The notes: generated from the sequence alone by a model not told the origin. Counted from the stretch's first letter, positions 8,308-17,098 are shown. The stretch is 41,882 nucleotides of DNA from CAYYNP01 sp964472545 (GCA_964472545.1 CAYYNP010000049.1:1-41882), one strand, 5' to 3'. Made by a program: numbers and translations.

Positions 8308-9324
8308 ATGGCACAGTTCCCGCGGTCTTCCATGGCTATCGCATCGCTTGTTTTCTTGTCGTTGTCGTGTGTGTCGATGGCCCATGAGGGGCACGCAGCA
8401 GGCGAGGCCCCGCCCGGCTCGACGTGTTTCGCCGCCGCGTTTGTGGTTACGATCGGCAACCCCCGTGCATACCGTAGCGTGCCCAACTGGTGCCAGGTAC
8501 CCGAAGGGCGCAAGACACTCGGCCCAACCCACGGCGCAATCGTCGTGGACAAGGCCGGCCGGATCTACTGCAGCATGGACTCGGGCGAATACGGCATCTT
8601 GGTCTATCGGCCCGACGGTTCGCTGCTTCGCAGGATTGCCAAAGGGCTGACGGGAATCCACGGTATGTGCATTCACGTCGAGGACGGCGAAGAGTATATA
8701 TACGCCGCCCGCCTCAGCGGGGCCGCGGTACTGAAGCTCAACCTCGACGGCACGGTCGTCTGGGCGATCGAGGGGCCGCCGCTGGAGTCGGGCAAGTACG
8801 AGAACGCAACCCAGTACAAGCCGATGGCCGTCGCGGTGGCGCCCGACGGCGACATCTACGTTGCCGACGGCTATGGCACCCACTGGATTCACCAATACGA
8901 CGTGAACCGGAAATACGTACGCAGTTTCGGAGGTCCGGGCGACGGTCCGGGCCAGTTCAGCACCTGTCACGGCTTGGCGCTCGACCTGCGCCTGGTGCAT
9001 CTCGATCTCGAGGGCAACTGGGTCGCGGACGTCGCCGAAGGCTTGCGCCGTCCATGCTCGATGGCGTTTTGCGGCGAGTTTCTCGGGGTCGCCGAACTGG
9101 AGGGCAGGGTGACCGTTTTCGACGGCTCGAATCGCCCCGTGGCTCACCTCGGCGACAACCCCGATCGCAAGCACTGGGCCAACTACCGGGTTCCGGTCAG
9201 CCAGTGGCAAGAGGGGGTCTTCAACGCGCCGCACGGCATCGCCTTCGACAAGAACGGCAACCTGTTTGTGATGGACTGGAACGCTTCCGGGAGGATTAGC
9301 CGGCTTGATTTGGTTCGGGAGTAG
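8308..9324 (+). CDS. Secreted NHL-repeat six-bladed beta-propeller protein
   Basis: A 338-residue exported protein. The N-terminus has a hydrophobic signal core (about residues 8-25), and the mature part begins near HEGHAAGE. The body has NHL-type blades: repeated units of the form DKAGRIYCSMDSGEYGI, APDGDIYVADGYG and DKNGNLFVMDWNASGRI, with FGGPGDGPGQFSTCHGLAL, a hallmark NHL strand. NHL propellers serve as binding scaffolds or, in peptidyl-alpha-hydroxyglycine lyase relatives, as metal-dependent lyases; I see no basis to choose a reaction. GGAG lies about 12 bases before the ATG. It is monocistronic and converges on the thioesterase gene only 33 bases away. Family call firm, function unknown. 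Confidence 0.8.
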   Translation: MAQFPRSSMAIASLVFLSLSCVSMAHEGHAAGEAPPGSTCFAAAFVVTIGNPRAYRSVPNWCQVPEGRKTLGPTHGAIVVDKAGRIYCSMDSGEYGILVYRPDGSLLRRIAKGLTGIHGMCIHVEDGEEYIYAARLSGAAVLKLNLDGTVVWAIEGPPLESGKYENATQYKPMAVAVAPDGDIYVADGYGTHWIHQYDVNRKYVRSFGGPGDGPGQFSTCHGLALDLRLVHLDLEGNWVADVAEGLRRPCSMAFCGEFLGVAELEGRVTVFDGSNRPVAHLGDNPDRKHWANYRVPVSQWQEGVFNAPHGIAFDKNGNLFVMDWNASGRISRLDLVRE

Positions 9325-9347
9325 GGGCGCGTGCAATCCGCGGCCCC
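9324..9347. terminator. Possible bidirectional terminator hairpin between convergent genes
   Basis: GGGGCGCG (9324-9331) pairs with CGCGGCCCC (9339-9347) with one bulge. It fills most of the 33-base space between the convergent NHL and thioesterase genes. There is no T-run, so intrinsic termination is doubtful. Confidence 0.3.
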
Positions 9348-9357
9348 ATGCCCTAGG

Positions 9358-9798
9358 TCAGTTGGCGAGCAGTTCTGCCGGTGCCACGTCCACGCAACGG
9401 TGGAACCAATCGGGTATCGAAATCGCCGACATCTTCCCGGATGCCCGATCGGCGGCCACACAGATCGTGGTCGCCAAACCCTCGGCCACCAGTTCTCCCG
9501 TCTCCTTGAGAAACCGAAAGCCGTAGGTGACCGACGCGCGGTTCTTCTCCCGTACCAGAAGCTGCACGTCGAACTCCTCCTCGAACCGCAACGGCGCCTT
9601 GTACGTACACTCGACGTGCCCCCGAGGCCAGGAGACCACCCGGCCGTCGACCTCCAAGTGGACGGACAGCCCGACGGAGCGCAAGAACGCGTGCTCGGTC
9701 ACCTCCATGTAGCGGAAGAACCGCGAGAAATGGACAATGCCGGCCATGTCGGTGTCGACGAATTCGACCCGCATCCGGTTGCGAAACTCGTAGGCCAT
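9358..9798 (-). CDS. Acyl-CoA/acyl-ACP thioesterase, 4HBT (YbgC-like) family
   Basis: A hot-dog-fold thioesterase of 146 residues that hydrolyses acyl or aroyl thioesters in the cytoplasm. The active-site signature is near the start: D-T-D-M-A-G-I-V-H-F, then FFRYMEVTEHAF, matching the 4-hydroxybenzoyl-CoA thioesterase pattern with a catalytic Asp. The start at 9798 (MAYEFRNR) is chosen over a longer reading (to 9867) because GGGAGAG lies just upstream and homology begins here. It is the last gene of the minus-strand operon, 73 bases after the halogenase-like gene. Beside a chorismate-lyase-like protein and a halogenase-like flavoprotein, it would fit release or editing of an aromatic or polyene acyl chain, but the substrate is not visible. 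Confidence 0.85.
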   Translation of the reverse strand: MAYEFRNRMRVEFVDTDMAGIVHFSRFFRYMEVTEHAFLRSVGLSVHLEVDGRVVSWPRGHVECTYKAPLRFEEEFDVQLLVREKNRASVTYGFRFLKETGELVAEGLATTICVAADRASGKMSAISIPDWFHRCVDVAPAELLAN

Positions 9799-9871
9799 GG
9801 TCTCTCCCAATCCTATTCGGCACACCCCACGTGACGGGTCTCTCGACGGTAGCCGCCCGGCATCCACAACC

Positions 9872-11137
9872 CTACGCGAGTGATTTCAGCGGGCCGCCGT
9901 AGGGCAGCGGCTCGGGCAGTGCGGCGAAATCACCCGCAGCGCGAAACAACGCCGAAAAGTCCTTCTGCAGGTTGCCGATCAGGCAATCTGTCAAGTCGCC
10001 GCGGACTTCCGGATATTTGCGAATCAGTTTCCCGAAGCTGAAGGCCACGTCGTAGAACGCGTAGACCAGCTTGCGCATCGACTCGATTTCGTGCGTCATC
10101 CGCCGCGCGTACTCGCGGAACTGCCCGGCCGACACCGCGCCCGCCGACAGCGCTGCATCGACCGCGTCGGCAGCCAGTTCGCCGCTTCGCAACGCGAGAT
10201 ACATCCCGGAGGAGAAGACCGGATCGAGGAAGGAGAACGCGTCGCCCACCAGCACCAATCCATCCTGAGCGCAGTAGGCGGATCGATAGGAAAACTCCTT
10301 GGTCCCGTAGAACTTGCCGATCTGCTCGCCCGGCGCCAAGTGCTCTTCGATCCACGGGTTGTTGGGGACCTGTCGGGCGAAGATCTCTGCCGGCCCTTTC
10401 GCGTCTGCGAAGAGGTGCTCGCGCTTGCCCACGACGCCCACGCTGACGACGTCGTCGGGCAGCGGGATGTACCAGAACCAGGACTTGTCGGGCAGATAGG
10501 CGATCGTCGTCGAGCCGGCGTCGAGGCCCGGATCGCGCTTCGCGCCGCGGTAGTAGGTCCAATAGGCGACGCGATTGAGCATCGGATCGTCGCGGCGCCA
10601 GCCGTTGCGGGCCATCGAGAAGCCGCTGCGGCCGCTGGCGTCGATGGTCACCGGGGCACGCAGTTCGAAGGGCTCGCCGCCGTTGTGGCATGCCCTGACG
10701 CCGACCACGTAGGCGGCGTCTTCCAACAGGTCTACGACGGGCGTCTGCTGACGCACCTCCGCGCCCTTTTCCTCTGCGTTGAGCAGCAACATCTGGTCGA
10801 ACTCGCTGCGCAACACCTGCCAGGTCGACGCCAACTCGTGGTCGATATGATTGAAGAAGTAGAACGGCGTGGCCACCTTGCCCTCGGTCGAGACGAACTG
10901 CACCGCGTGCTTGTTGGGAAAATGCGATCGCTTCATCTTCTCGAGCACGCCCAGCCGTTTCAGCGGGAAATAGGCGTAGGGCAACAGCGACTCACCGACG
11001 TGGTACCGGGGGAACTTCTCCTTTTCGAGCAACACCACACGGCGTCCGCTCTCGGCCAACAAGGCCGCGGCGGTCGACCCGCCCGGGCCGCCGCCGATCA
11101 CGATCGCGTCGTAGTCCCGATTGTCTGTGGTGTTCAT
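9872..11137 (-). CDS. FAD-dependent oxidoreductase of the flavin halogenase / geranylgeranyl reductase group
   Basis: A 421-residue flavoprotein. It has the N-terminal FAD dinucleotide motif GGGPGGSTAAALLAESG (about 16-32), PRYHVGESLLP (about 43-53), WFWYIP at 220-225, which fits the WxWxIP signature of flavin-dependent halogenases, and GDAFSFLDPVFSSGMYLA, the second FAD motif. K76 in PNKHAVQF sits where halogenases carry the lysine that handles HOCl (alignment by eye). A monooxygenase or reductase role remains possible, since the wider family includes both. The start at 11137 (MNTTDN) is preferred to one 67 codons upstream because the FAD fold begins right after it; the ribosome site is weak. 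It is the third gene of the operon, 22 bases after the chorismate-lyase-like gene. Confidence 0.8.
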   Translation of the reverse strand: MNTTDNRDYDAIVIGGGPGGSTAAALLAESGRRVVLLEKEKFPRYHVGESLLPYAYFPLKRLGVLEKMKRSHFPNKHAVQFVSTEGKVATPFYFFNHIDHELASTWQVLRSEFDQMLLLNAEEKGAEVRQQTPVVDLLEDAAYVVGVRACHNGGEPFELRAPVTIDASGRSGFSMARNGWRRDDPMLNRVAYWTYYRGAKRDPGLDAGSTTIAYLPDKSWFWYIPLPDDVVSVGVVGKREHLFADAKGPAEIFARQVPNNPWIEEHLAPGEQIGKFYGTKEFSYRSAYCAQDGLVLVGDAFSFLDPVFSSGMYLALRSGELAADAVDAALSAGAVSAGQFREYARRMTHEIESMRKLVYAFYDVAFSFGKLIRKYPEVRGDLTDCLIGNLQKDFSALFRAAGDFAALPEPLPYGGPLKSLA

Positions 11138-11159
11138 CCTTGTTGTGTCGGCCCTGTTT

Positions 11160-11720
11160 TCACGGTGGCAGGATTTCGACCACCTCGGCGATCGTGCCGC
11201 CTTCACTGCGGCTGAGGCAGTTGCACCGGCCAAACAGCCACTGCGATCGCCCGGCGGCGTCCAACTCGAGCGATCGGGCCAGCGCCTCGTGGGGCCGAGT
11301 CCGCAGGAACCCGCCCGGGCAGCTTCGGTATTGCACACCTATTGCGTTGAGAATCCCGCCTAGCGGCTTTTCGCCCCGGAGGACGTGCACCCGCGCCGAG
11401 TCGTCCAGGACGTCAAGTTGGATCCGGCTCGCCCCGAATTCCAGTGCGCGGCCGCTCTGCCGGCCGCGGAGCACCACCTGGCGGACGACCTCACCGTCTG
11501 CAACCCGCTGATGCAGTACGCTCAATGCCACCTCCTCGTCGTGAAACGCGGAGAGTGTCGACGTCATGTCGCGCTCATGCACCAGCAACCGGTGATACGG
11601 CTCGGGCACTCGTTCCGCGCCGATCATCTCCAACTCCGGGTACTTTTCCTCCTCGTCACCATCCAAAAAGACGGTCAGCAATTCGAGGCTCTTCGGGCAG
11701 GAGAGGGCGATCGAGGGCAT
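11160..11720 (-). CDS. Chorismate-lyase-like (DUF98/UTRA-fold) protein
   Basis: A 186-residue protein that by eye resembles the DUF98 chorismate pyruvate-lyase family (as in mycobacterial 4-hydroxybenzoate synthesis). It has VHERDMTSTLSAFH, a following strand RQVVLRGRQSGRALEFGAS, and a late PLGGILNAIGV segment, in the expected order. If so it would split chorismate into 4-hydroxybenzoate and pyruvate. The start at 11720 (MPSIAL) avoids a low-complexity extension that would overlap the radical SAM gene; no clear Shine-Dalgarno is seen. It lies 40 bases after that gene and 22 before the halogenase-like gene, so co-transcription is likely. The assignment rests on short motifs and needs a profile search; an unrelated UTRA-fold binding protein is the alternative. 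Confidence 0.5.
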   Translation of the reverse strand: MPSIALSCPKSLELLTVFLDGDEEEKYPELEMIGAERVPEPYHRLLVHERDMTSTLSAFHDEEVALSVLHQRVADGEVVRQVVLRGRQSGRALEFGASRIQLDVLDDSARVHVLRGEKPLGGILNAIGVQYRSCPGGFLRTRPHEALARSLELDAAGRSQWLFGRCNCLSRSEGGTIAEVVEILPP

Positions 11721-11760
11721 GGTACGATGCGGCGGTGGGGACGGTGGCCAATACTCCAGG

Positions 11761-13101
11761 CTACGTGTAGCGAGCGTGTTGGTGTTGGGGAAGGAAGAAC
11801 TCGGGCAGCCACGCATCGATCTGCAGCAGCCCGTCGCGGGTGAGTTCGACGCCCTCGGCCCCAACGGTCAGCAGCCGCTGATGCTCCAAGCGTTCCACCG
11901 GCGCGGCGAACCGCTCGAGCACGTTGGTGTCGAACTTCTGCCGGAAATACTCGTTATCGAGACGGCCCAGCTTCAATTGCAGAATCACCTCGCGAAGCAG
12001 TTTCTCTTCGCCGGTCATCGTCAGCGCCCGGTAGATCGGCAACTCGTTCCGCCCAACGCGCTGAAGGTACGGCCCCATGTGCTGTTCGTTCTGGTAGTGT
12101 GTGCCGCTGAAATGGCCGAAGGACGAGACGCCGAGCGAGACCATGTCGGCACCGCGCCAGAGGTAATCGCGATAGAGGAAGCGGTAGCTCTCGGGGTCCT
12201 TTACGGCCGTGTAGCCGCTGGTGACCGTATAGCCGGCCGCCTCCAGGGCTTCGAATGCCTGGCGGACCCACGCCCGCTTCGTCGGCCAATCGGCGATCGG
12301 GGCCACTTCCTCGCCCCGCTCTTTCATCTGTTTGTAGATGATCGAGTTGAACGAGATTTCCATCTGGTAGATCGTCACGCAGTCTGGCGCCATGTCGATC
12401 GTCTTGCGCACGCACTCCTGCCAGTTCTCCTCGGTCTCGTCGAGCATGCCGGCAATCAGATCGATGTTGATCTGCGGGAAGTCCAAATCCCGGGCCCATC
12501 CATAAGCCCGCAGGGCGTGGGCCTCTAAGTGGCCGCGATTGTTGATCTTGAGGATCTCGTCGTTGAAGTTCTCGATCCCCAGGCTGATCCGTGTGATGCC
12601 GAGTTCGCGAAGCGCTTGTAGCTTCCGCGGGTGAAGCGTGCCAGGCTCGCATTCGAATGTCACTTCTTCCACGTCGTCCCAGGGCAACTGGGCCTGCATG
12701 CCACGGATCAGCCGCGTCACTTGTTCCGGGCGGAGGATCGAGGGTGTGCCGCCGCCGAAATAGACGTATCGCGGCCGGCGGCCGGCGATCAGCCTGTTGG
12801 GGCCGTAGAGGTCGCCTTCTCGTACCACGGCGTCCAAGTAGTCGTCGATCCGGTCGTGCGTGGCCTCCGCTCCGGTATAGACGCGGAAGTAACAGAAATG
12901 GCACCGCTGACGGCAAAACGGGATATGGACGTAGACACCCAAAGGCGTGTCCGGTTCCGGCGTCCTCGACAGGGCCTCGTCAACCTCGCCGCAACGCGAC
13001 TCCTGCCAGAAGGAAAAGGGCGGGTAGTTGGCGACAAAGTAGTTGCCGACGGTGCTTTCTTCCGGCTGGTCGGGCAAGATCTTCAAGGTCGACGCCACCA
13101 T
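11761..13101 (-). CDS. Radical SAM protein, HemN/HemW (coproporphyrinogen III oxidase-like) family
   Basis: A 446-residue radical SAM enzyme. The cluster motif is C63-x3-C67-x2-C70 (in HIPFCRQRCHFCYF), the SAM-binding glycine motif YFGGGTPS is about 115-122, and the downstream ECEPGTL, RISLGIENF and DLIAGMLDET strings are typical of HemN/HemW. A C-terminal HemN-like domain follows. Family members decarboxylate coproporphyrinogen, traffic haem, or act as methylases and cyclases in biosynthetic clusters, so the exact role is open. The start at 13101 (MVASTL) is chosen because GGAGG lies 5 bases upstream; 28 codons of a longer frame are ignored. It is first in a four-gene operon with the chorismate-lyase-like, halogenase-like and thioesterase genes, which argues for a pathway-specific role rather than housekeeping haem synthesis. 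Confidence 0.85.
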   Translation of the reverse strand: MVASTLKILPDQPEESTVGNYFVANYPPFSFWQESRCGEVDEALSRTPEPDTPLGVYVHIPFCRQRCHFCYFRVYTGAEATHDRIDDYLDAVVREGDLYGPNRLIAGRRPRYVYFGGGTPSILRPEQVTRLIRGMQAQLPWDDVEEVTFECEPGTLHPRKLQALRELGITRISLGIENFNDEILKINNRGHLEAHALRAYGWARDLDFPQINIDLIAGMLDETEENWQECVRKTIDMAPDCVTIYQMEISFNSIIYKQMKERGEEVAPIADWPTKRAWVRQAFEALEAAGYTVTSGYTAVKDPESYRFLYRDYLWRGADMVSLGVSSFGHFSGTHYQNEQHMGPYLQRVGRNELPIYRALTMTGEEKLLREVILQLKLGRLDNEYFRQKFDTNVLERFAAPVERLEHQRLLTVGAEGVELTRDGLLQIDAWLPEFFLPQHQHARYT

Positions 13102-13316
13102 CCGTCCTCCGAACGCGCGGTGATTCTCAGTAATTCGGTACAGAATCCTTCGCAGGTCGAGCGTGCAAATCAAGTCCCACCACAAACCACACCAAGAAGG
13201 CGGACATTGCGGTTGCCGAAAAGTCTATCTGCCCAGTCAACAACCGCCGTGTACCCATTGGGGAAAGAGATACCGGACCTCGACGGCGGCGCCTCCCCGT
13301 TGCCGGATGCCGCGTC

Positions 13317-13343
13317 TTGCCCGGACCGGCACCCTACTATAAT
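13317..13343 (+). promoter_or_regulatory. Candidate promoter (TTGCCC-15-TATAAT) for the diflavin reductase gene
   Basis: TTGCCC at 13317-13322 and a perfect TATAAT at 13338-13343, spacer 15, about 170 bases upstream of 13514. The 412-base divergent region 13102-13513 shows no coding sequence and must also hold the promoter of the minus-strand operon, which I could not place. Confidence 0.4.
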
Positions 13344-13513
13344 TCCCGCGAGGGAGGTTGCAGTGGTTCCCAAGCCCTCTAACCGGCGGAGCGGTTGGCC
13401 GGACTCGACGCGCGCCGGACGTTCCGGTGATCGGCCCCGGCTTGCCCGGCTTCCGTGGGTCGATACTGCGGGCCGACACTGGGGGCTGCCCGTGATTCTG
13501 CTGGAATCGGCAC

Positions 13514-15241
13514 ATGCAAGATACATCCTCAGAAAGCGGCCCTGATTCGCCCACCGATGCTCGTCAGATCACGCTCCTGGAAGGGTCACAGACCGGCAAT
13601 GCGACGTGGCTGGCCGGTCTGTATGCCGCCCGGCTAGAGGAGCACGGGTATCGAGTGACCTGTTGCAGCATGAGCCAGTTTCCCGACGTCGACTTGACCC
13701 GAGCCGACACGCTGCTGGTCTTGATCGGTACGTTCGTCAACGGAGAGCCACCGGACTCGGCCGCGCCGTTCTGTCGGTTCCTGTTGGAGGGAGATCCCCC
13801 GAGTCTGCAAGGGCTGCGATATTCCGTGCTCGCGCTGGGAGACACCACGTACAAGGACTGCTTCTGCACGATCGGCCGGCGGCTCGACGCGCGGCTGGAG
13901 CGACTCGGAGCCGAGCGATTCTACCCGCGCGTGGAGTGCGACGTCGACTTTGAGGAGACGGCCGATGCCTGGTTCGAGGGGGTCTTGGATGTCCTATTGA
14001 ACCGCCCTCATTCAGAGCAGCCGGCAGAAGATGGCAAGCACGTTGACAGTCCGGCCGGCACGGGTGTCCCGGTCTCCATCCGGGCAGCAACGATCGCGAC
14101 CCAAGCCGCAACCGCCAAGCAAGCCACATCCGGCGGATACTCGCGCAAGAACCCGTTTCCGGCCAAGGTGCTGGAGAATCGCAATCTCAACGGCCCCGGC
14201 TCAGACCGGGAGACCCGCCACCTCAGGCTTTCGTTAGAAGATAGCGGATTCGCCTTCGAGCCGGGGGACTCGCTGGGAATCTACCCCACGAATCATCCGC
14301 GCCTGGTCGAGGAGTTGATCGGCGAGTTGGGCTACGACGGTGATGAACGAGTCGTCGTCGGCCAAGAGAGGCACACGCTCCGCGACGCGCTGAGCAGGCA
14401 CTGTGAAATCACGGTAGCGACCGGCGGGCTGGCAGAGCAATTCCGGGAATGGTCGAAGGCCGGCCAATCGGGCGTGCCGGAGACTGGCCAGCCGCGTTCC
14501 ATGGCCGGACGCGACTTGCTCGACCTAGTGCGTGACTTTTCGCTGCGCGGGATTCCGGCTCAGCAGCTTGTTTCGGCGCTGCGACGTCTGCCGGCGCGGC
14601 TCTACTCTTTCGCCAATTGCCCCAGGGCACACCCGGACGAAGCCCACGTGACGATCTCCGCCCTGCGTTACCGCTCGGGCGGACGAGACCGCTACGGCGT
14701 CTGTTCCGTCGAGTGTGCCGAGCGGATCCAGCCCGGGGATCGGCTGCCCGTGTACGTCAACGCCAACCCCTATTTCCGGTTGCCGGCCGACCCGTCCACG
14801 CCGGTCATCATGGTCGGGCCGGGAACCGGATGCGCCCCGTTCCGTGCCTTCCTACAGCAGCGGGAACAGTGCGGCGCCAAAGGCAACAACTGGTTCTTTT
14901 TTGGCGTCCGTCGCCAGGCGACCGACTTTCTCTACCGGGACGATTGGCACGCCTGGCAGCGTCGGGGGCTGTTGACGCGGCTGGACGTGGCCTTCTCGCG
15001 AGACACGCCGCAGAAGGCCTACGTGCAGCACCTGATGAACGAGCACGGCAAGGAACTCTTCGCCTGGCTCGAGCAGGGAGCCCATCTCTACGTCGCCGGC
15101 GACGAGAAACGCATGGCGCCGGCCGTACACCAAACGCTGCTGGAGATCGTCCGCCGGGAAGGCGGCCGCGATCAAGGGCAAGCGGAAGACTACGTGAACA
15201 ACCTCCAGCGCGATCGACGATATCAACGAGACCTATACTGA
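13514..15241 (+). CDS. CysJ-like diflavin reductase (sulfite reductase flavoprotein alpha-component family)
   Basis: A 575-residue NADPH-dependent FMN/FAD reductase of the cytochrome P450 reductase/CysJ family, moving electrons from NADPH to a partner oxidase or reductase. It has an N-terminal flavodoxin (GSQTGNA at 24-30, about 20-165), a low-complexity linker (about 168-210), the FAD domain with RLYS at 362-365, the NADPH motif GPGTGCAPF from 435, and a CysJ-style C-terminus ending RRYQRDLY. No CysI haemoprotein, P450 or nitric-oxide-synthase-like partner lies in the window, so the acceptor is unknown. It sits 8 bases before the alcohol dehydrogenase gene, suggesting co-transcription. The FAD signature is RLYSFANC rather than the common RLYSIASS, a small deviation. 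Confidence 0.88.
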   Translation: MQDTSSESGPDSPTDARQITLLEGSQTGNATWLAGLYAARLEEHGYRVTCCSMSQFPDVDLTRADTLLVLIGTFVNGEPPDSAAPFCRFLLEGDPPSLQGLRYSVLALGDTTYKDCFCTIGRRLDARLERLGAERFYPRVECDVDFEETADAWFEGVLDVLLNRPHSEQPAEDGKHVDSPAGTGVPVSIRAATIATQAATAKQATSGGYSRKNPFPAKVLENRNLNGPGSDRETRHLRLSLEDSGFAFEPGDSLGIYPTNHPRLVEELIGELGYDGDERVVVGQERHTLRDALSRHCEITVATGGLAEQFREWSKAGQSGVPETGQPRSMAGRDLLDLVRDFSLRGIPAQQLVSALRRLPARLYSFANCPRAHPDEAHVTISALRYRSGGRDRYGVCSVECAERIQPGDRLPVYVNANPYFRLPADPSTPVIMVGPGTGCAPFRAFLQQREQCGAKGNNWFFFGVRRQATDFLYRDDWHAWQRRGLLTRLDVAFSRDTPQKAYVQHLMNEHGKELFAWLEQGAHLYVAGDEKRMAPAVHQTLLEIVRREGGRDQGQAEDYVNNLQRDRRYQRDLY

Positions 15242-15249
15242 ATTCTCCC

Positions 15250-16506
15250 GTGAACGCATCGCACACCACCGAGTTCGACTTCGCGCCGCGGACACGGATC
15301 GTGTTCGGCGTTGGCAGCCTCGATCGCTTGGGCGAATTGACCCGCGAATACGGCGGGCGGCGGGTGCTGCTGGTTACCGACGCCGGCATCGTCCGGGCCG
15401 GCCACGCCGCGCGGGCCGAATCCTCGTTGCGTGCTGAGGGTGTTGACGTGGTGACGTTCGACCGGGTGATCGAGAACCCGGGCGCCGCGGTGGTCGACGA
15501 GTGCGTAGCCGTTGCCCGCGATGCCGGGGTCGATCTTCTCGTGGGTCTCGGCGGCGGCAGCAGTATGGACACGGCCAAGGGATGCAACTTCGTACTGACC
15601 GGCGGCGGCCGGATGGAGGACTACTGGGGCGTCGGCAAGGCCACACGGCCGATGCTGCCGTTGATCGCCGTGCCGACCACCACCGGCACGGGCAGCGAGT
15701 GCCAGTCGTTTGCCCTGATCTCACATCCACAAACACACGTCAAGATGGCCTGTGGCGACCCGAAGGCCGCGGCCAAGGTGGCCTTGCTCGATCCGCAGCT
15801 TGCCGTCTCTCAGCCGCGGCGCGTGGCGGTCTGCGCCGGAATCGACGCACTTTCCCACGCCGTGGAAACGGCCGTCTGCCGACGGCGCAACCCGATCTCG
15901 ATGATGTTCTCGAAGGAAGCGTTTCGGCTCTGCGCGCGGGCTTTTCCTCGCGTGCTGGCAGAGCCGGAGAACCTGTCGGCCCTGGGCGACATGCTGTTGG
16001 GCGCGGCTTGGGCCGGCACGGCGATCGAGAACAGCATGCTCGGGGCGGCCCATGCCGCAGCCAATCCGCTGACTCGGCGCTACGGCCTGCCCCATGGACT
16101 GGCGGTCGGGCTGATGCTGCCGGCCGTGATCCGTTTCAACGGCGCAGACCCCAAGACACGGCGGATCTATGGTGATTTGATCCGCCACTCGGGCCTGGCT
16201 GAAGAAGCCGGTGATTCGGATTTCATGACCGAAGCGCTCGCCGCGCACATCGAGAAGGCGTTCCAACTCGCGGGGATGCCGTCGGCGCTGGAATCGACCG
16301 CGATAGCCGACGGCGACGTCGAGTTGCTGGCCGAGGAGGCCGCCGCCCAATGGACTGCCGGATTCAACCCCCGTGCCGTCGCCATGGACGAGTTCCGTGT
16401 GATCTATCGGCGCGTGCTGGACGAGCATGGCCTACCGGTCCGGCCGACCGATCCCCCGTGCCAATCGCAACGAGCCAGTCAGACCGATCAGGAGAGACTC
16501 GCATGA
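15250..16506 (+). CDS. Iron-containing (type III) alcohol dehydrogenase
   Basis: A 418-residue NAD(P)-linked dehydrogenase interconverting an alcohol and an aldehyde. The nucleotide-binding GGGSSMDTAK follows residue 100, PTTTGTGSE is at 142-150, and metal ligands by family pattern are D199, H203, H268 and H282. The start is GTG at 15250 (VNASHTTEF), the first start after the diflavin reductase stop at 15241; an open frame continues upstream inside that gene but is its shadow. Its stop overlaps the next gene's start (ATGA at 16503), so the three genes 13514-17090 probably form an operon. Substrate unknown; the LuxC/ALDH-like dehydrogenase encoded at 22256 could supply or consume the aldehyde. 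Confidence 0.9.
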   Translation: MNASHTTEFDFAPRTRIVFGVGSLDRLGELTREYGGRRVLLVTDAGIVRAGHAARAESSLRAEGVDVVTFDRVIENPGAAVVDECVAVARDAGVDLLVGLGGGSSMDTAKGCNFVLTGGGRMEDYWGVGKATRPMLPLIAVPTTTGTGSECQSFALISHPQTHVKMACGDPKAAAKVALLDPQLAVSQPRRVAVCAGIDALSHAVETAVCRRRNPISMMFSKEAFRLCARAFPRVLAEPENLSALGDMLLGAAWAGTAIENSMLGAAHAAANPLTRRYGLPHGLAVGLMLPAVIRFNGADPKTRRIYGDLIRHSGLAEEAGDSDFMTEALAAHIEKAFQLAGMPSALESTAIADGDVELLAEEAAAQWTAGFNPRAVAMDEFRVIYRRVLDEHGLPVRPTDPPCQSQRASQTDQERLA

Positions 16507-17090
16507 CCCCACCCAACGCCGACCACCAAAGCATGACTTGGCTGGTCTTTGCTCTGATGACCATGGCCGCCTGGGGGCTCTACGGGATCTTCCTGCATAG
16601 CGGACAGTCCTTGATGAAGGACGCCGTCCACGGCCGCTCCAAGGCCTTCCTGTTCGTGGGCATCGCCTACTTCCTCACGGCCGTGCTGTTGCCGCTGTTG
16701 GTGCTCTGGTGGCAAGGAGCGTCCTGGAGCGTCACGCCCAAGGGCATGACATGGTCGCTTGTGGCGGGAACTCTCGGCGCAATCGGTGCCTACTGTGTGT
16801 TGTTGGCCTTCGGCGCCGGGGGGCGGCCCAGCTACGTGATGTCGATCATCTTTGCCGGTGCCCCAGTCATTAACGCCGTGGTTGCTCTGCTGATGCACCC
16901 ACCGCACGGAGGCTGGTCGTCGTTGCGGTGGCAGTTCATCCTCGGCATTGTGCTGGCAGCGTTGGGCGGCTGTCTGGTGGCGTTCTACAAGCCGCCGCCG
17001 GCGAAGGCCTCGTCGAAGGCAGCAGCCGTCGCGGCGGTGGCCGAAGAGTCACCAGCGGCGGGGCCGGGGCCAGACGGAAGCCGTGCATAG
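16503..17090 (+). CDS. Small five-helix membrane protein, EamA/DMT-like
   Basis: A 195-residue integral membrane protein with five predicted helices (about residues 11-32, 44-68, 80-105, 108-130 and 140-160), then a Pro/Ala-rich cytoplasmic tail. The order of helices and the small-residue-rich fourth and fifth helices resemble one half of a drug/metabolite transporter (EamA), so it may act as a dimer. The call is by topology only. The ATG overlaps the alcohol dehydrogenase stop, and CAGGAGA lies 7 bases upstream; the longer open frame (from 16350) is not needed. As last gene of the operon it may export or import the alcohol or aldehyde handled by its neighbours (inference). Confidence 0.75.
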   Translation: MTPPNADHQSMTWLVFALMTMAAWGLYGIFLHSGQSLMKDAVHGRSKAFLFVGIAYFLTAVLLPLLVLWWQGASWSVTPKGMTWSLVAGTLGAIGAYCVLLAFGAGGRPSYVMSIIFAGAPVINAVVALLMHPPHGGWSSLRWQFILGIVLAALGGCLVAFYKPPPAKASSKAAAVAAVAEESPAAGPGPDGSRA

Positions 17091-17098
17091 CCGAAGTC

